Source of the DNA: Polysphondylium violaceum
Lineage: Eukaryota > Evosea > Eumycetozoa > Dictyosteliales > Dictyosteliaceae
NCBI GenBank assembly: GCA_000277445.1
Contig: AJWJ01000032.1
Location: forward strand, 20,666 to 84,665
Length of the DNA stretch: 64,000 nt
Reading direction: 5' to 3'
The position numbers were made by a program, and so were the translations under genes. Below are positions 36,001-49,100 of the stretch, one piece after another. How positions within the stretch are numbered: the stretch's first letter is position 1; the number at the start of each line of letters is the position of its first letter. The notes under the pieces were generated by a model. It was not told where the DNA came from and made no database searches. It was given only the letters and a program-made list of their open reading frames with translations.

Positions 36001-37235
36001 GTAGATTGGTAATTTCTATCATTTTGTCTATAATTTGAAATTGGTCTATTGTTATCATCTCTTCTAGGAGTCGAATCATCTCTTTTGTAAGGTGTATTTT
36101 TTTCGTCTCTATTTCTATTATCTCTATTATCTCTGTTGTCTCTATTATCATCTCTTCTAGGAGTTGGATAATCTCTTCTGTATGGTGTGTTTCTTTCATC
36201 TCTATTTCTACTATCTCTATTATCTCTGTTATCTCTGTTATCTCGATGGTCTCTGTTATCATCTCTTCTGGGTGTGGAATCATCTCTTCTATATGGAGTT
36301 CTTTCGTCTCTATTTCTATTATCTCTATTATCTCTGTTATCTCTATTATCTCTATGATCATCTCTTCTGGGTGTTGAATCATCTCTTCTATATGGAGTTC
36401 TTTCATCTCTATTATCTCTGCTATCTCTATGATCTCTATAGTCTCTGCTATCTCTGCTATCTCTATTATCTCTGTTATCTCTTCTATTATAGTCATCTCT
36501 ATAATCTCTGCTACTATCTCTTCTACCTTGAATTTTATCTAAAGTCTCTCTATTTACACCACCTGGATGAGAAGGTGTTTGACTTTTTAACTCTCTATAA
36601 TTCTTTTTAGTTGCTTTATGAAATGAATTCTTTTCATCTTCAAATTCTTCTCCTTCATCATCGTTGCTGCTGTTGTTATTGTTTTCTTTTTGTTGTCTTT
36701 CCAATTCTTCTCTTTTCTCTTGTGCCAATTTATCAAGTCCTAATAAAGATGATCTAACAATCGGTGTAGAAGAAGAGGAGGATGATGAGGATGATGATGA
36801 TTTCTTTTTAATTAAACCACCACTCATTGTTGTAGGTAAAGGCTCCTTGAATGATGAAGATGAAGATGTATCCGTTGTAAATGTCATTGTTTTTAATGGT
36901 TCATGATTACTACTACTTTCACTTTGCTTTGATGCTTTAACTTTTTTATACAAATCTGATATTATATCATTATCTTTTAGATTATACTGTTTACAAGCTA
37001 TACATTGATGATGATGATGATAAAACATTATATTAATATTAACACCAATACAAGTATAAAGCCTAAACAAACACATACCATCATTAAACTGATCTAGAGA
37101 ATTCGATTGTAAAGCTTCATTATATAATCTAATGCCTAAAGTTTGATTACTATTTGGTAAATTTAAAGATTTAGATACTTTATCACTAATATCATTTATG
37201 AGCTGTTGTTTGGTACCACCATCTTTACCATCCAT
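33024..37235 (-). CDS. dhx38: Prp16/DHX38, DEAH-box spliceosomal ATPase
   Basis: Remodels the spliceosome after the first transesterification to allow exon ligation; nuclear. Exons are 37079-37235 and 33024-36997, giving 1376 residues. The 81-nt intron (36998-37078, GTATGT...ATAG) has no stop and is a multiple of three, so the unspliced frame also reads through as 1403 residues. Motifs: GETGSGKTT near residue 683, DEAHERS near 778, SATMD and [14 protein letters not shown], then the winged-helix and ratchet region and OB fold ([10 protein letters not shown]). The C-terminus ends HRFGL, as I recall for Prp16. The N-terminal third is an Arg/Asp/Asn repeat (RDNRDNRD with [11 protein letters not shown] blocks) typical of splicing factors. 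Identity to Prp16 rather than Prp2 or Prp22 rests on the N- and C-terminal tails. Confidence 0.92.
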   Translation of the reverse strand: MDGKDGGTKQQLINDISDKVSKSLNLPNSNQTLGIRLYNEALQSNSLDQFNDGMCLFRLYTCIGVNINIMFYHHHHQCIACKQYNLKDNDIISDLYKKVKASKQSESSSNHEPLKTMTFTTDTSSSSSFKEPLPTTMSGGLIKKKSSSSSSSSSSSTPIVRSSLLGLDKLAQEKREELERQQKENNNNSSNDDEGEEFEDEKNSFHKATKKNYRELKSQTPSHPGGVNRETLDKIQGRRDSSRDYRDDYNRRDNRDNRDSRDSRDYRDHRDSRDNRDERTPYRRDDSTPRRDDHRDNRDNRDNRDNRNRDERTPYRRDDSTPRRDDNRDHRDNRDNRDNRDSRNRDERNTPYRRDYPTPRRDDNRDNRDNRDNRNRDEKNTPYKRDDSTPRRDDNNRPISNYRQNDRNYQSTPRRNEFKEPMSTDKRYNNNRGNETPMRTPSHQYNSWSNNKKQHIKEEREEEEEFDRDYYDADEGEGIVHDARDGPFLGDESKFKKMEEEMQKRQKKRVTTKQTQMNDDNSRWEANRLMQSGVVLQNEIDLDHVQEEDEERVHLIVQNTVPPFLDGKLVSNRQQKSVQTVKDVTSDMAIISRKGSMLNREFREKRDRVKSQKKVWELGGTALGNIMGVKTEDQLEENKEEIDKETGEVKNYKEKSQFASHLSVKSEASSDFARTKTIKEQREFLPVYGCRSELMRVISENNIIIIVGETGSGKTTQLTQYLYEEGYGNYGKIGCTQPRRVAAVSVAKRVSEEMGVTLGEEVGYSIRFEDCTTKDTAIKYMTDGILLKESLNDPNLDKYSAIIMDEAHERSLNTDVLFGILKKVLQRRHDMKLIVTSATMDSKKFSMFFGDVPVFTIPGRTFPVEVMWSKTPCEDYVDAAVKQVLSIHITHPPGDILVFMTGQEDIETTCATVEERIKQLGKDAPRLTLLPIYSQLPSDLQAKIFERAETGSRKCIIATNIAETSLTVDGILYVIDTGYCKLKVFNPRVGMDSLQVTPISKANANQRSGRAGRTGPGRCYRLYTETAFKNELLDNNIPEIQRTNLGNVVLNLKSMGIVNLLDFDFMDPPPQDNIVNSMYQLWLLGALDDNGAITPLGTKMVEFPLDPPLSKMLIISEILGCSEDIATIVSMLSIPSVFYRPKGAEEESDSAREKFFVPESDHLTLLHVYQQWKINKYSSQWCAEHYVHVKAMRKVREIRGQLLDIMEQHNMRIESCGSNWDVIRKALSSSYFHHSAKIKGIGEYVNMRTGMPCFLHPTSALYGLGYAPDYIVYHELVMTTKEYMQVVTAVDPTWLAEMGPMFFTIKQGHKKVATSKRKVDEENSAQEDKETQEKETAIVKPTTTINSSSSSSSFTSSRSNKFAKLLTQSVSKAPASSSSSIVIPGKKETKTTTQKKAPHRFGL
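36110..36510 (-). repeat. tandem coding repeat, Arg-Asp-Asn and [13 protein letters not shown] blocks
   Basis: Inside the dhx38 coding sequence, RDNRDN runs alternate with five copies of a block like [16 protein letters not shown]. At the DNA level it is a TCTCTATTATCTC-like minisatellite, prone to copy-number change. Confidence 0.85.
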
Positions 37236-37631
37236 ATTCTATTGTTGTTGTCCAAATATCAAAGTAATGCTTGCACTATTTGAAGAAATACTGTCAGTAA
37301 TGATATTTTTGTTTTTGAAAAAAAACTTGCAAAATTTTTGTCGATTCTCGAAATTGTGGCAATTCCAATCTTTCCAGCATATTAATTAAAAAGCCTTCCA
37401 CTGACGTACTTGAGACTCTATTAAATAGATTCGATTTTATTAAAAATATGCATAATTATTAAAGTGAGATGATTATTTCCAAAAGTTATCATTGTCCCAT
37501 TGATTACAATAAAAAATAATAGTATCAAGATATTGTGTATTTATTATTTATATATTTTATTGTTAAAATAAAAGAATAATAGAGTGTAAAATATTTGGAC
37601 GATAACCAACAACAACAACAACCATCATAAA
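37236..37631. other. intergenic spacer
   Basis: Between the dhx38 start and the DDB1 stop (same strand). AT-rich; the 63-codon forward ORF at 37198-37389 overlaps the dhx38 start antisense and has no support. Confidence 0.5.
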
Positions 37632-40600
37632 CTAACGAATATGTTGAATAAGTGTTTCAATCTTTTTATAACACTCTTCAACAGATATATTCATGTCTTT
37701 GACAACGAGTAACATTTCTTCACGCTTTAAATCCATAAAGGTTTCAATTAAATCACCATCAATGAAATTTCTCGATTGAATAGTATGATGATCATTGTGA
37801 AAAGCTCTCCAGTGGTCGTGACTAAAGCCTCCAATGCCACGAACGACATTGTTTAGACCTTTTTGGAGTTTACTGAAAAACTCATACTCTTCGCGAGTGA
37901 TAGAGGCAATGACACCCAATGAACCATTGAGTGTGCAATAGACCACGGTGGGGATGGGTGGTGTGTCTGTGTCGGGTTGCGAAGACAATGAACAGTATTT
38001 CATGAAATTTACACTCTCGCCAATATGGTAATGGCCCACGCTATCCAATAGCTCACGTTCAAGTTCATTGGTGGATTCACTGTTCTTTTTCACTACTACG
38101 AAATTGTAGGCTGCCTCAGCACCAATAAAATAGTCATCACTAATCATTGATAGTGCTCTCAACCAAAGTGGTTGTGGATTTCTAGCAATTTGTTCAACGG
38201 ATCCATCTGGCTTTTCAACCAATAGACTCATACTCTTCATCATATCGCCAACGAGTATAAAATCACCTCTTGAAGCCAATTGCAGTATCAATGTGTGACC
38301 CTTGTAAACACAATCTGATTTCATTGTTTTTGTTGAATCTGAATTTAATGTATATTTAATTGATATCAACTATAGTGTGTTGTATATGTATTAGTGTATA
38401 TGTATCAATGATATGTTGTTATTACTATTATTATACATTACTCTTTTATTAACAGCAGCCAATAGTTTACCATTAAAGTTATGAAGAGTATATACACTTG
38501 CTTTAGTTGAAATTTCATCTAATAAAACCAATCTTCTTTGATTGATAGAGAATAAGAGAATACGACCATTGGGTCTTCTACCGTCTGGATAAGAGAATGT
38601 GGTGGCCACTGCTAGATAGGTGGTGTTGTCATCTGTAAATTTACATGGAATGACACTCCAACCAATTTCAAATGGTTGGAATGCATAGGTACTTGTGATT
38701 TCAAATGTTTGATCGTTGAATAGTTTGAGGAAGCATTCATCCTTTTCTTCACGAAGTGGTGAATTGTCTTGTTCTTTTCTCAATGTGATCACTGCAAAAC
38801 AAGAGTATTCGTCGAGGTGACTGATTCTACGAGCCATTTCGCCATTGAGTGAAATAGTTTTGATGTGGAGTTTTTGAATGTCGTCAATAGAGCCAATGGT
38901 GAGCGAGTTGTCTGATGCGATGGCCATGCAGTTGGGAAAGGCCTCAGAGTCAAACGAACACACATGGCTGACCTCTTTGAGATTGACGACCGAGTAGAAA
39001 AGCTTTTTGTTGCTGCTGTAGATGATGGTGGGTCTGTCGGATGAGGCAAAGACATTGATGGTGTTTTTGAGTTTAAATTTACACAAAGTGATTGGTTGGG
39101 TGCCCAATGTGAGTCTCTTTCTGTCGTTGAGCTGATAGGTGCCGTTGGCAGGTCGGTCGACGACAAAGTTAAAGAGATGGCCATCACCCAACGAACAAAA
39201 CAAGTAACGGATGCCTTCAAAGCTGACCATGAGTATCGATCTGGGGATAATCTCACCGCCCAACGACTCGATCGACACCTGCTCAAGTGAGGGGAGGAGA
39301 AGAAGACGGATACTAATGTCGGTCCACAAACCGACGGCACACAGGGTACTGACTCTCTCATCGCCAAAAGACGAGATATCTAGACACGATATTTCGTGAG
39401 GAAGACTAATCTCTTTCATAAGGCAGAGCTTTCTGTCGTGACTAATCTCAAAGTAGTACAATTCTTTGCCAATAGAGATGATGATTTGATGGTTGTTTCT
39501 CGAGCAAAGATTGATGATGGAGCTGGCAGCGGGGGGCGACCAGCTGTCGATTCTCTTTGATGTGTTGATGTCTATTAAATTGATGCTCTTTTGTGTGATT
39601 TGTATGTAAATGCTGTGACTAAATAGAGTGGCGCAATCGATGGTTTGAGACTCTAGATCAAATCCTTGAATCTCTGTATCCTCAATCTCTTCGCCTTCAA
39701 ACGAAAGGATCTTTGTGTAGCCAATAAAAGAAGTGACCAAATATTTATCATAGGCATTGGTGCCCTTGGATGAGGCGGGCTTGAGTGACCATAGACCCTT
39801 GATACCCTCCAATGGAATGGAGGCTTGGTCTGCAATACCAATGCCATTTCTAATGACTCTAAGAGTGCCGTCTCTATAGACACCCGAACAGGTGACAATT
39901 TGGCCCTGGCCTTGTTTCTCGAGGTCTACAACACAAAAGTCGACAATGGGGCCGAGATTGGTGTAGTTTTCCAATATAGAGATATAAGAGTTGCTTTGGG
40001 GGTCCTTTTCAGTGTTTAGCTTGATGAGTTGCGAATCGCCCGAGGTACTACCCACATACACAACACCGCTGTCCAAATACGATATACAAGAGGGTATACT
40101 TGTTCTACCCAACATCTCCCACTTTAAATCCGACACAATCTTGCCATCGTGTTGCAACAACAATACAGACACCTTGCCTTGGTTATCGCCAAACAAGAAT
40201 CTCGAGCCATCCTTGTCGACACGCTCCACAGCAGTGATGCGGGTGAATGGGATGGTAATAGATTTGGGATAGGGGCCATTGACATACGTTATCGCATGAT
40301 CACCGACGACCAGCACGCCGCCCAAGGGCACAGGGATCAGCATGGATGAAAATATATCTACGTTTGATTGCATCCATGGTCCGGGCGCCAGCTCCTTGTC
40401 CCTGAGCAGTATCTCATAGGTGCTGACATGCTTGGCGCCCCTTGTGTCCTTGTACAGCACCGCAATGGTGGGTTTGCTGGTCAAATACAGAAAACATATA
40501 TCCAATACCTGCAACTCCTCCAATCTAATATTGAACGCATCCTTTTGAATGGGCGATGCCTGTCCTTTCTCTATGGGGATCAGTTTCAATAATCCTTCGT

Positions 40601-41126
40601 ATAAATGCAATGCTATAATTCTCCCGTTGGGGTCGATAACCCCGATTTGACCAGAATCTGTTGGTCTACCTATGGTATCCTCTGCATTGCCCGATGCTCT
40701 TGTAACGATTTCCTTTTTTTCACTGTCATACGAAAGCACACAAAACTTGTAACTCTCTGTTGATATAAATAGATATTCTTGCTTTTCACCCGGTATTGAA
40801 AATAATTTAAGTGTTGCTATTCTACCATATATATTTACATCCAACATGGGTTGCAATCCCTCTTGTTTCATTAAAAATATTTCTATTTTTGTACATTTAC
40901 TATATATATATTGTTGGTTAGTATCTCGAATCTACTAACTTGAAATATCGTGGTGTGCGTGTGTATGGTCAGGGTATTCGATATGGCTATGAATAATCAT
41001 CATTCGATATGTCATGAAATCTATATACCTTATAATTAAATTCTTTTCATTTGGGGAAGTAAAATACCCAGTAACTGAATGTGTTACTGCTGTTGGCTTT
41101 TGTACTGTAGATACAAAATTATACAT
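37632..41126 (-). CDS. repE: DDB1, damaged-DNA-binding protein and CUL4 adaptor
   Basis: Adaptor of CUL4 ubiquitin ligases and part of the UV-damage recognition complex. Exons: 41029-41126, 38442-40899 and 37632-38369, in phase, 1097 residues, close to the usual 1140. The start [20 protein letters not shown] and the later segments [62 protein letters not shown] and [15 protein letters not shown] follow human DDB1 closely. The C-terminal helical domain ([18 protein letters not shown]) is complete. The three-beta-propeller architecture is inferred from the family. In Dictyostelium this gene is called repE. Identification is secure. The middle exon has unusually GC-rich patches near 39000-40400. 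Confidence 0.95.
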
Positions 41127-41380
41127 AATGATAATGTTGTATAATTATTCTTCAATGTTGACGAAGAAGATCAATTTGATTGAATGCACTTAATTTAGAA
41201 AAAATTAAAAAAAAAAAAAAAAAAAAAATACAATCTATGACAATATTATTTTTTTTCAGTTCAACAAAATTGCAGCATTGGAAAGAGAGATACTAAGTTT
41301 TCCTGTCATTTTCATTTATTGTGTATTTAAAAAAAGTTTACAAAATTGTGAGGCCATAAATTATGTTTGTTTATTGTGCG

Positions 41381-42590
41381 TTATTTTGAAAAGGATACAT
41401 CCTTCAAGATATTCATAATTCCATATGATTTAATTGTATCCAGCTCTTCTTCTTTTCTAACTAAAATTGCACCGGTAAATCCTACACTATTGATGGAAAT
41501 ACCTTTAGCTTGATAACAACTTCTTGGAATCATAAACATCCATTCCTTGGTCATAATGAAATTATAACTCTTGAAATCCGTTGTTGTATCTTCATATATG
41601 TTGTTAATATTATTGCTACTACTATTATCTTGATCACTATTTAAATTTAAATGGTTTAATAGCGACCTATAATGATGTTCAAAGTATATTGATATTTGAT
41701 CCTTGTCCATAGATTTAAGTTTGTCTGTTTGATAATAAATACACGCATTTTTAAATGGTAGTTGTTCTACTTGAAATATAGTTTCTTTGGGTTCATTATA
41801 CAGTTTAATTATACTTTCAATGGGACATTTTAAATAATCGTTGTCAATGTCTGACAGCTGCTGTTGTTGCAATTGCTCCAATTTACAGGTTAAATCTTTT
41901 TCCTCGCATGTATGAAACGGTGTTACTAGTAATTGCACATGTTTATGAGGCTGACTAGCACCACTGCTTGGTCCACAATTGAAAAAACACAACATATTAC
42001 AATCTATGATACACTCCCATCTGGTATGATTATCGTATATATTAGACCTTGAATCCTCATTCAATGACTTACTCTACTATAAATGGTACCTACATTGCCT
42101 TGAAATCATATCTATTGAGAGGGTCAGTTTGTTTTTCATATTCTTTAGTTGCAATGATTGAATGATAATTTGATACGTTAAACTTGTTCAACACCAAATT
42201 ATGAGTTCCACAGAGCTCTTGTACAAATAGATCCTTGTCACAAGGAAGAAAAGGGTCGATAAACTTTTTTGGTGGCTGTAGTATTTCTTTTGGACTATTG
42301 TTTATATTGTTACTATTACTCAGACTACTTATATTCTCTGTAGATATTGATTTCTGAAAATTAAATGGTCTCTTTAACAATGATTTAGCGACACTAACCA
42401 TAAACTAACAATATCACCATTAGAAATTGCCCTCCATGACATGCGCAACAAATAAATTACAACAAATACAAACTTTGATCCCATTTTCATTGATAAATAA
42501 AGGTGATGATTCAATCTTTTCAATAGCCCCTATTTGTGTTGCTCTCTCTGATACCTTTTTAATTTTGTCCCAAAGAGCCATCGAACTCAT
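41381..42590 (-). CDS. Ap4A phosphorylase (ATP adenylyltransferase)
   Basis: Phosphorolyses diadenosine tetraphosphate to ATP and ADP. Exon 1 is 42474-42590 (MSSMALWDKIKK), exon 2 is 42094-42404. The exon 2 donor is GTAGGT; exon 3 begins at 42047 (46-nt intron, 364 residues) or 42071 (22-nt intron, 372 residues), both in phase, and ends at 41381. The longer intron is more plausible because the others here are at least 58 nt. Family features: ENGIKF, then PFLPCDKDLFVQEL, HNLVLNKFNVSNYHSIIATK, and the HIT-like catalytic motif GASQPHKHVQ near residue 175. The C-terminal EWMFMIPRS and SINSVGFTGAILV segments are conserved. The family is confident. Confidence 0.87.
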
Positions 42591-42774
42591 GATTTAATAT
42601 ATCTTAACTTTTGTGTTGGAAAAAAAATTAAAGAAAAAAGTAAAAATTTTTTGTTGTGCGATTTGAGTTGGAAAATGCTCCAATGGAATTTCTTATAAAT
42701 AATGAATTATGTTTTCTGGATAATTGTTTTAATTGTTTGTTTGTTTATTTGTTTATTTGTTTATTTATTTATAT

Positions 42775-45348
42775 TTATTTTTTTAATTTTAATGAAGCAG
42801 CTTCAGAAGATTTTACAATATTAATGACGGCACTGGAAAGACCTTTGGCACAAGTGACCAATTGTTCTTCGGCGGCGGCATTGTTGTCAGTATCTGATTT
42901 TACAGCACAAAGAATCTTTAATTGAGTAGAGAAATTACCACCACAATCCATGTAGGTGAGAACAGCTTGTTTGAGTCTTGGATCTGTACAATTGTCTGCA
43001 ATGAGTTTGGCTTGGGCTTGGACTTGTTTGATAGAGTCTGCAATTTTTCTGGCAGCCATAATCATACCTTTAACATCACCTTTGGCAGCAAAGCTGGAAA
43101 GGAGAGCCATTTGGTTGGCAATTTCATCAGAGAAAGTAACCAATTTACCGAGAGGAGTGTCATCACGAACTTTTGATTCCAAGGCGTTGGCAACTTGTTC
43201 TGCGGCGCCAAATACCTCTTTGTTGACTGGACCTTCGATTTTGAATTTGGTTGGAGCTGGTTTTGGCTCGGGTGGTGGTGGTTGTACAACAACTTTGGCG
43301 GCGGCGGCAGCAGCAGCAGCAGCGGCAGCGGCAGCTTTGGCAGCCTTTTCTTTTTCTTCATTGATTTTGGCCAATTCAAGATCTCTTCTAACTTTTTCAA
43401 CTCTGAGTTCTTCAGAGGTTGGTTGAGAAACTTGGGCCAAATTGGAGGAGGCTTCTTTGACTTTGTTGATAATGTGATTGAGTCTTCTACGGGCTTCTTT
43501 GTCATCTGGATTGGCCAAAACTGCTTTGATGGCTTCCAATAATTGTGGAGTGAGTTGTTTTAATGCTTCAATGGCTTCAAGAATCTTTTTCTTTTTCTCT
43601 GGGTCAGTGACAGTGGCAGCGTAGGCCTCAGCTTCTTCAATTTGTTTCTTGATGTCTGCGGCAATTTCTTTGGCATGTTGAACGGCTTTGGTTTGCATAT
43701 TTGGATCGTCTTTGTTGTCGAGACATCTGACGAGGTTATCCAAGTCGTTGTGGATTTTGGCATTGAGTGCACTAATGACTTCATAGGGTTTAGAGATTTG
43801 GTTGATGGTGTGTTTGGCTTCTTTGATGTGAGCACTCAATTGTCTTCTGGCCTCTTGGTCATTTGGATTGGCAACGGCTCTTGTGGCAGATTCAATAATC
43901 TTTGGTTTGAGAGCAGTGAGTTTTTCAATGGCCTTCTTCATTTCATGACGAAGACCTTCATCTTTGATTGTGTCTAAAAGGGCGGTGGCTAATTCAATGT
44001 GTTTATCAATATTGGTGCCCAAGTTGCTGAGAATAGTTTCAGCTCTCTTTTTGTCACCCTTGGCAATGGCGTCTTCGAGTGAATCCAATTCTCTAGATAA
44101 TGAAGCACCAGAGGCAGCAACAATTTCACTTGGAGTGGAAATGACAGCAGTGGCCAAATGTTCAGAGGCTTTTTGTGTGGCATAAATGGTACTATCCAAA
44201 TGTTTTTGAGCATTTTCGTCGTCGGGGTTCTCGAGAACGGCTTTGGTGGCAGTGATCAATTGTGGAGTGAGTTTCTTTAGTTCTTCGATACTCTTGAGAA
44301 TCATCTTTTTCTTTACTGGATCTTCACAACGATTGGCAGCAAGAATGGCGTTGGAAATTTGAATATTGGCATTGTTTACAATTTCACGAACAGCAGCTGG
44401 ACCATTGCCCTTTTGAATTTCGTGTGGTAAGTGACGAAGGTTTTCAATCATCTTGGCAGAGGCTGCGAGTACTTCATCTTCAGCCATTGTTCTAACGGGC
44501 TTCCATTTGAATGCTAAATCTACAAATTTAGTGTTGGAGGCAAAGATTAATTTAATGGTGTAGATAAGATCATCAATGGCGGACAAGAGCTTAACACTGG
44601 CTTCGGCTCTTCTATCACGATTGTTTTGGTCTTTTGGATTTCTGCATACCTCTCTGGCAGCATGTTGATGTTGTTCACTGAGAATTCCAACCATGGATGC
44701 AATGTCTTCGAGTTTTGAACGAAGCTCTGGATTATGACTACCCTCGGAACGACGTTGAGATCTTTTAACCAATTCATTTTGTAATGAAATAACGTCATTG
44801 ATCATAATGTCCAAATGGCTCATTGTTTCAATTTCATCAATTCTCTTTATACCTTCAGCGGCTTTTTTGGCAATATTTACAAGTACTTTAATGTTGGATT
44901 GTTCTTCAATCAATACCAAAAGTACGACATTTTGTAAGATTTGTTTGGCAGATTTAATTGCATCTTTTTGAGGTACACGATTCCATGGATCCTCTCTTGC
45001 TCTAACGGCATCAACATATAATTGTCCTGCTGAATTCTTTAAATCTTTTGCTGTACTTTCCAATTGACCTTTAAATTCATCATCAATTAATCCCAATGTT
45101 TCCTCTGCTGCTTCAACCATACCATTGACTGCAAGTTGAATAAGTTGAACCCCTGGCACCATATCCTATATATTGTAATTTTTTTGTCAACAATCATCAA
45201 AAAATCTATTAATATCCTTTTTTTTGTTTCTTTTAATCAATTTTGTTGACAAACTTACACCAAACAAGGTATTCTTTTCCTCACTTTCAGTGATGGCAAT
45301 TACCAATGATGAAACTGCATCTGCAATTAATTCTAAAACTTCATCCAT
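42775..45348 (-). CDS. vinculin/alpha-catenin family actin-linking protein
   Basis: Links membrane adhesion complexes to actin. Exon 1 is 45259-45348 (MDEVLELIADAVSSLV) and exon 2 is 42775-45165, phase 0, 826 residues. An all-helical head (TLFGDMVPGVQLIQLAVNG, MSHLDIMINDVISLQNELVK) leads into three internal repeats with the recurring pattern LTPQLxxAxKAVLxNPDDxxAxxxL. A poly-Ala run and a Pro-rich linker (VVVQPPPPEPKPAP) near residue 665 precede a five-helix tail (GAAEQVANALES to SLKLKK), the vinculin-style order. Dictyostelium has vinculin-like proteins and an alpha-catenin; the Pro-rich linker favours the vinculin type, but I do not assign a paralogue. It is compact for vinculin (about 1066 residues in animals). 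Confidence 0.87.
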
Positions 45349-46147
45349 TTTATTTTATTCTATATATATATAAATATGTGTTGTTGTTGTTGAATAATAT
45401 ATCTATATTATTTTTGATCAAATGGTTGATTTGTGTATGTATGTGTGATTGTGTTTTTTTCTATTTTGAAGTAAAAAAAAAACAATTAATTGAAATAAAT
45501 AACTTAAGAGTGGGAAGAAAATGGGTTAGTGAAAAATAAATAGTGATGGAGGAGTGTGTTTGTGTGTGAAATCACATGTGGGGGATATCTTTGTGTTAAC
45601 ATTCTAATTTAAGGAGTTTTAGGGGTATGAAACATCTAGATGGATGTTTACTCCTTCCCCTATTAAAGATAAACACACTAAACATATACACCCACCCACC
45701 CCACAGACACACTCATGAAACAAAGATGTGTGTATAGAGAAACACTCACTTTTTAATAAATAATAGAGAGTTGAGAAAAAATAATACAGTTGATATAATA
45801 ATAATACAGATAACTCTCTTCAACGATATTGTTTAAATAAAGAAACGGATAATTTTTATTTTTATTTTGAAAACTTGAGGGATTTTTTTTTCATTAAAAA
45901 TTGATCTCAAATCCTCCAAAACTCAACACATTCTCCCAAAACCCACACACCACCAAATTATTTTCAAGTAAAATCCCAAAACCAAAAATATAAAAAATTT
46001 TCAACGAAAGCCACATTACTTTTTTTTTTTTTTTTTTTGTTCAAAATATTTTTATCAGAAGATATCTTTGAAAACGACAACAACTCGGGTAATGTTTATT
46101 TTGAATAAAAGAAATAAAAGTTAAAATACACAAAGAAAGAATTGAAT
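45349..46147. other. intergenic region, vinculin-like promoter
   Basis: Upstream of the vinculin-like start and downstream of dhx16. It contains paired G/T-rich (45545-45585) and C/A-rich (45690-45715, with CACCCACCCACCCCAC) stretches that resemble G-box elements used in developmental regulation, and a poly-T run near 46020-46038. No ORF is supported; the 77-codon forward ORF at 45306-45539 is antisense to exon 1. Confidence 0.45.
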
Positions 46148-49100
46148 TTATTTCGATAATTGAGATTTCCCAACTATTTTAGGTACCTTTTGGGTATCGG
46201 CGTCAATGTCTTTGGGTTTATAAAAGTGAGGAGCAATCTCTACCAGCCAACCAGGTTGTATTTCAGAGACTTGTCTCATAAATTCTTTGGTAGTGAAAAC
46301 CAGTTCATGATAGATGACCCATTTTGGTGGAGTTTGGAATAAACATGAGCTGGGATGAATTTGAACGCTTTGGTTGTGTTTGGTGGTTCGGAACAAACCA
46401 GTTTTATCCAATCGGGCGGTGTGATAAAAGAATCCAGATGCTATACATTTTCTAATGGACTCTGTGTCCTCGGGATTGGACTCCAAAGGGATTTCTACTC
46501 TTTCCAAAAGATTCTCGAGTTGTTCACGAACATCTTGGGCACGTTTCATTGAACGATGTTGAATGAAATTTTCAAAACACCACTGGGTCGAGTATCCAGA
46601 GTCTCGCCACTGATTGAATACAGTGAGTAGAGTCAGATGGTCGCCAAGTGGATGGAAAAAGTTTTTACGTGCAGCGTCGGCAGCAAAGGCCTTGTCTTTG
46701 GGACGATAGAAAATGGTGTTGTTGACCGACAACATGGCGCAAATACTGAGAATCTCTTCGCTGCAGTGGTACTTTTCCGAGGCAATGATCATCTTTGACA
46801 ATTGAGGATCGACGGGAAACTCTGCCATTTTTCTGCCCAACTTGGTGAGTTGGCCACGATCGTTGAGTGCCCCGAGGGCATAGAGTTGTTCGAGGGCCGA
46901 GATGAGGGTTTGTGAGGGCGGGGGATCCATGAAATCAAAGTTGACCAAATCATTGATACCCATACTCTTGAGGAGCAAGACGACATTGCCCAGGTTGGTT
47001 CTCTGGATTTCGGGCACTGTGTTTTCGTCGAGTTCATTTTCATAGGCCCAAGCGGTAAAGAGTCTAAAGCACTTGCCCGGTGCAACACGTCCTGCACGAC
47101 CCTTTCTTTGGTTGGCCGAGGCCTTAGAGACTGGGATAATGACGAGTGACTCCATTCCCGTTCGGGGATTAAACATCTTTTGCTTGCAAAACCCAGGATC
47201 AATGACATAGACAATGCCATCAATGGTGAGCGATGTTTCTGCAATGTTGGTGGCCAAGACGACTTTTCTGGCGTTGGGCGGGGTGGGCTCAAAGATCTTG
47301 GCCTGGAGGTCTGTGGGAAGGGTCGAGTAGATTCTGGTGATGACCAGCTCTTTTATCTTTGTGCCCAGACCACGCGTTCTCTGCATGAGCATTTCTGCCG
47401 CCGAGTCTACCTCTTCCTGACCAGTGAAAAACACCAATATGTCGCCCAAAGGTTCGGTGATGTGGATCTGGAGCACAGTGACAACGGCAGCGTCCAAATA
47501 GTCGGCCTCGGGTGCCTCGGTGTAGTGAGTTGTGACCTCAAACTTTCTACCGGGGATATTAAAGATGGGGGCGTCGTCAAAGTATTCTGAAAACTTTTCT
47601 GCATCCATGGTAGCCGACGAGATGAGCAGTTTTAGCTCGGGTCTGAATCTGGCGATATCCTTGACGAGACCAAACAGGATATCGGTGTGGAGTGTACGTT
47701 CATGGGCCTCATCGATAATCAGCACGCTGTAGTTTGCCAAATCAGGTGTCGTAAGAAACTCTCTGACCAACATACCATCAGTCATGTATTGCAAAGCTGT
47801 CTTATCAGAGGTGCAATCTTCAAAACGAATCGAATAGCCCACCTCGTGTCCCAACTTTACACCCATCTCTTCTGCAACTCTTGCAGCGACACTCATGGCA
47901 GCCACTCTACGTGGTTGTGTACATCCAACCTTTCCTCGCTTTGTGTATCCAGCCTCATGAAGATATTGAGGGATTTGTGTTGTTTTACCCGACCCAGTTT
48001 CACCGACAATGATCAATATTTGATGATCTTGAACAGCATTCAACAACTCTTCTCTGTATGGATAAATTGGTAAAGACTTTCTCACCTCCTGTATGGTCAT
48101 CTTGGCAGTCTGCGTTGAGTCCATAGGTTCAAGGGTATCGACAGTATTCTCTTTCTTTCCAGTCAACACCTCTTCCTTTATAAATTGTATTTGATCTTCG
48201 AAAACATATTCATACTCTGGTTCTTCATTCTTTTTATCCAATGATCCATATTCTGTTTGATTGAATTTCATCTAAAGAGTAGTAATGAGTAATGCTTGTT
48301 AGTATCATACAACCTAAACATTATTAATATTGTAAAAGTATACATACTCTATTTAATTCCCATTCTCTTTGTTCGGGATTAAAGGAACTATTGTTGTTAT
48401 CAGATTTATCATACTTTGGTTTAAGATATTTGTCTTTTTCACTCTTGTCGAGATCATCACCTTTGGGTATAAAGTAATAGTTGTCATCTACTTTATCATT
48501 TACTCTTTGTGAAGCGATTTCATAGAGCTTTTTCTTTTTTTCAAACTCTTTAATCTCTTCTTTACTGAGCTTAGAGTCTTTAAATAGTTCATATTCAATC
48601 TCTAATTCTCTTTTCAAAAGGATTAATCTTTTTTGTTCTTCACCAACAAGAAACTTTCTTCTACTACTTATTCTTTCTGTGTCTAGACTAGATTGTCCTT
48701 TTTCATGTTTATCTAATTTATCTCTTCTACTATTAGCCTCTTGACTGTCTCTATCATCATTTATTTTCTTTTTAGTATTCTTTTCATCTCTTTTCTTGAG
48801 TCTTTCATTAAATTCTGATATTTCCCTTGCCTCTCTTTCATATTCATCTTCATTATTGTTGTCCTCCTGTTTTGTAATGTTTTCTTGTTTTTGTAATACA
48901 TCTGAATAAAACTGATCCATATCAATGTCATTTAGATCATCTTCATCGTTTTGGTTATTATTACTTGGTTGCTGTTCTTTATCACTTTCATCCTCCCATC
49001 CTTTATCATCTTTTTTTCTTAATGATCTCTTTTTCTTTGTTTCTTTATCATCTCTGCTGTCCCTATCTCTATTGTCGCTATCCTTTTCTTTTTCTTTTTC

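Noticed and set aside
36164-36610. 148-codon forward ORF, Tyr/Leu repeats
   Set aside because: Antisense of the RDN repeat in dhx38.
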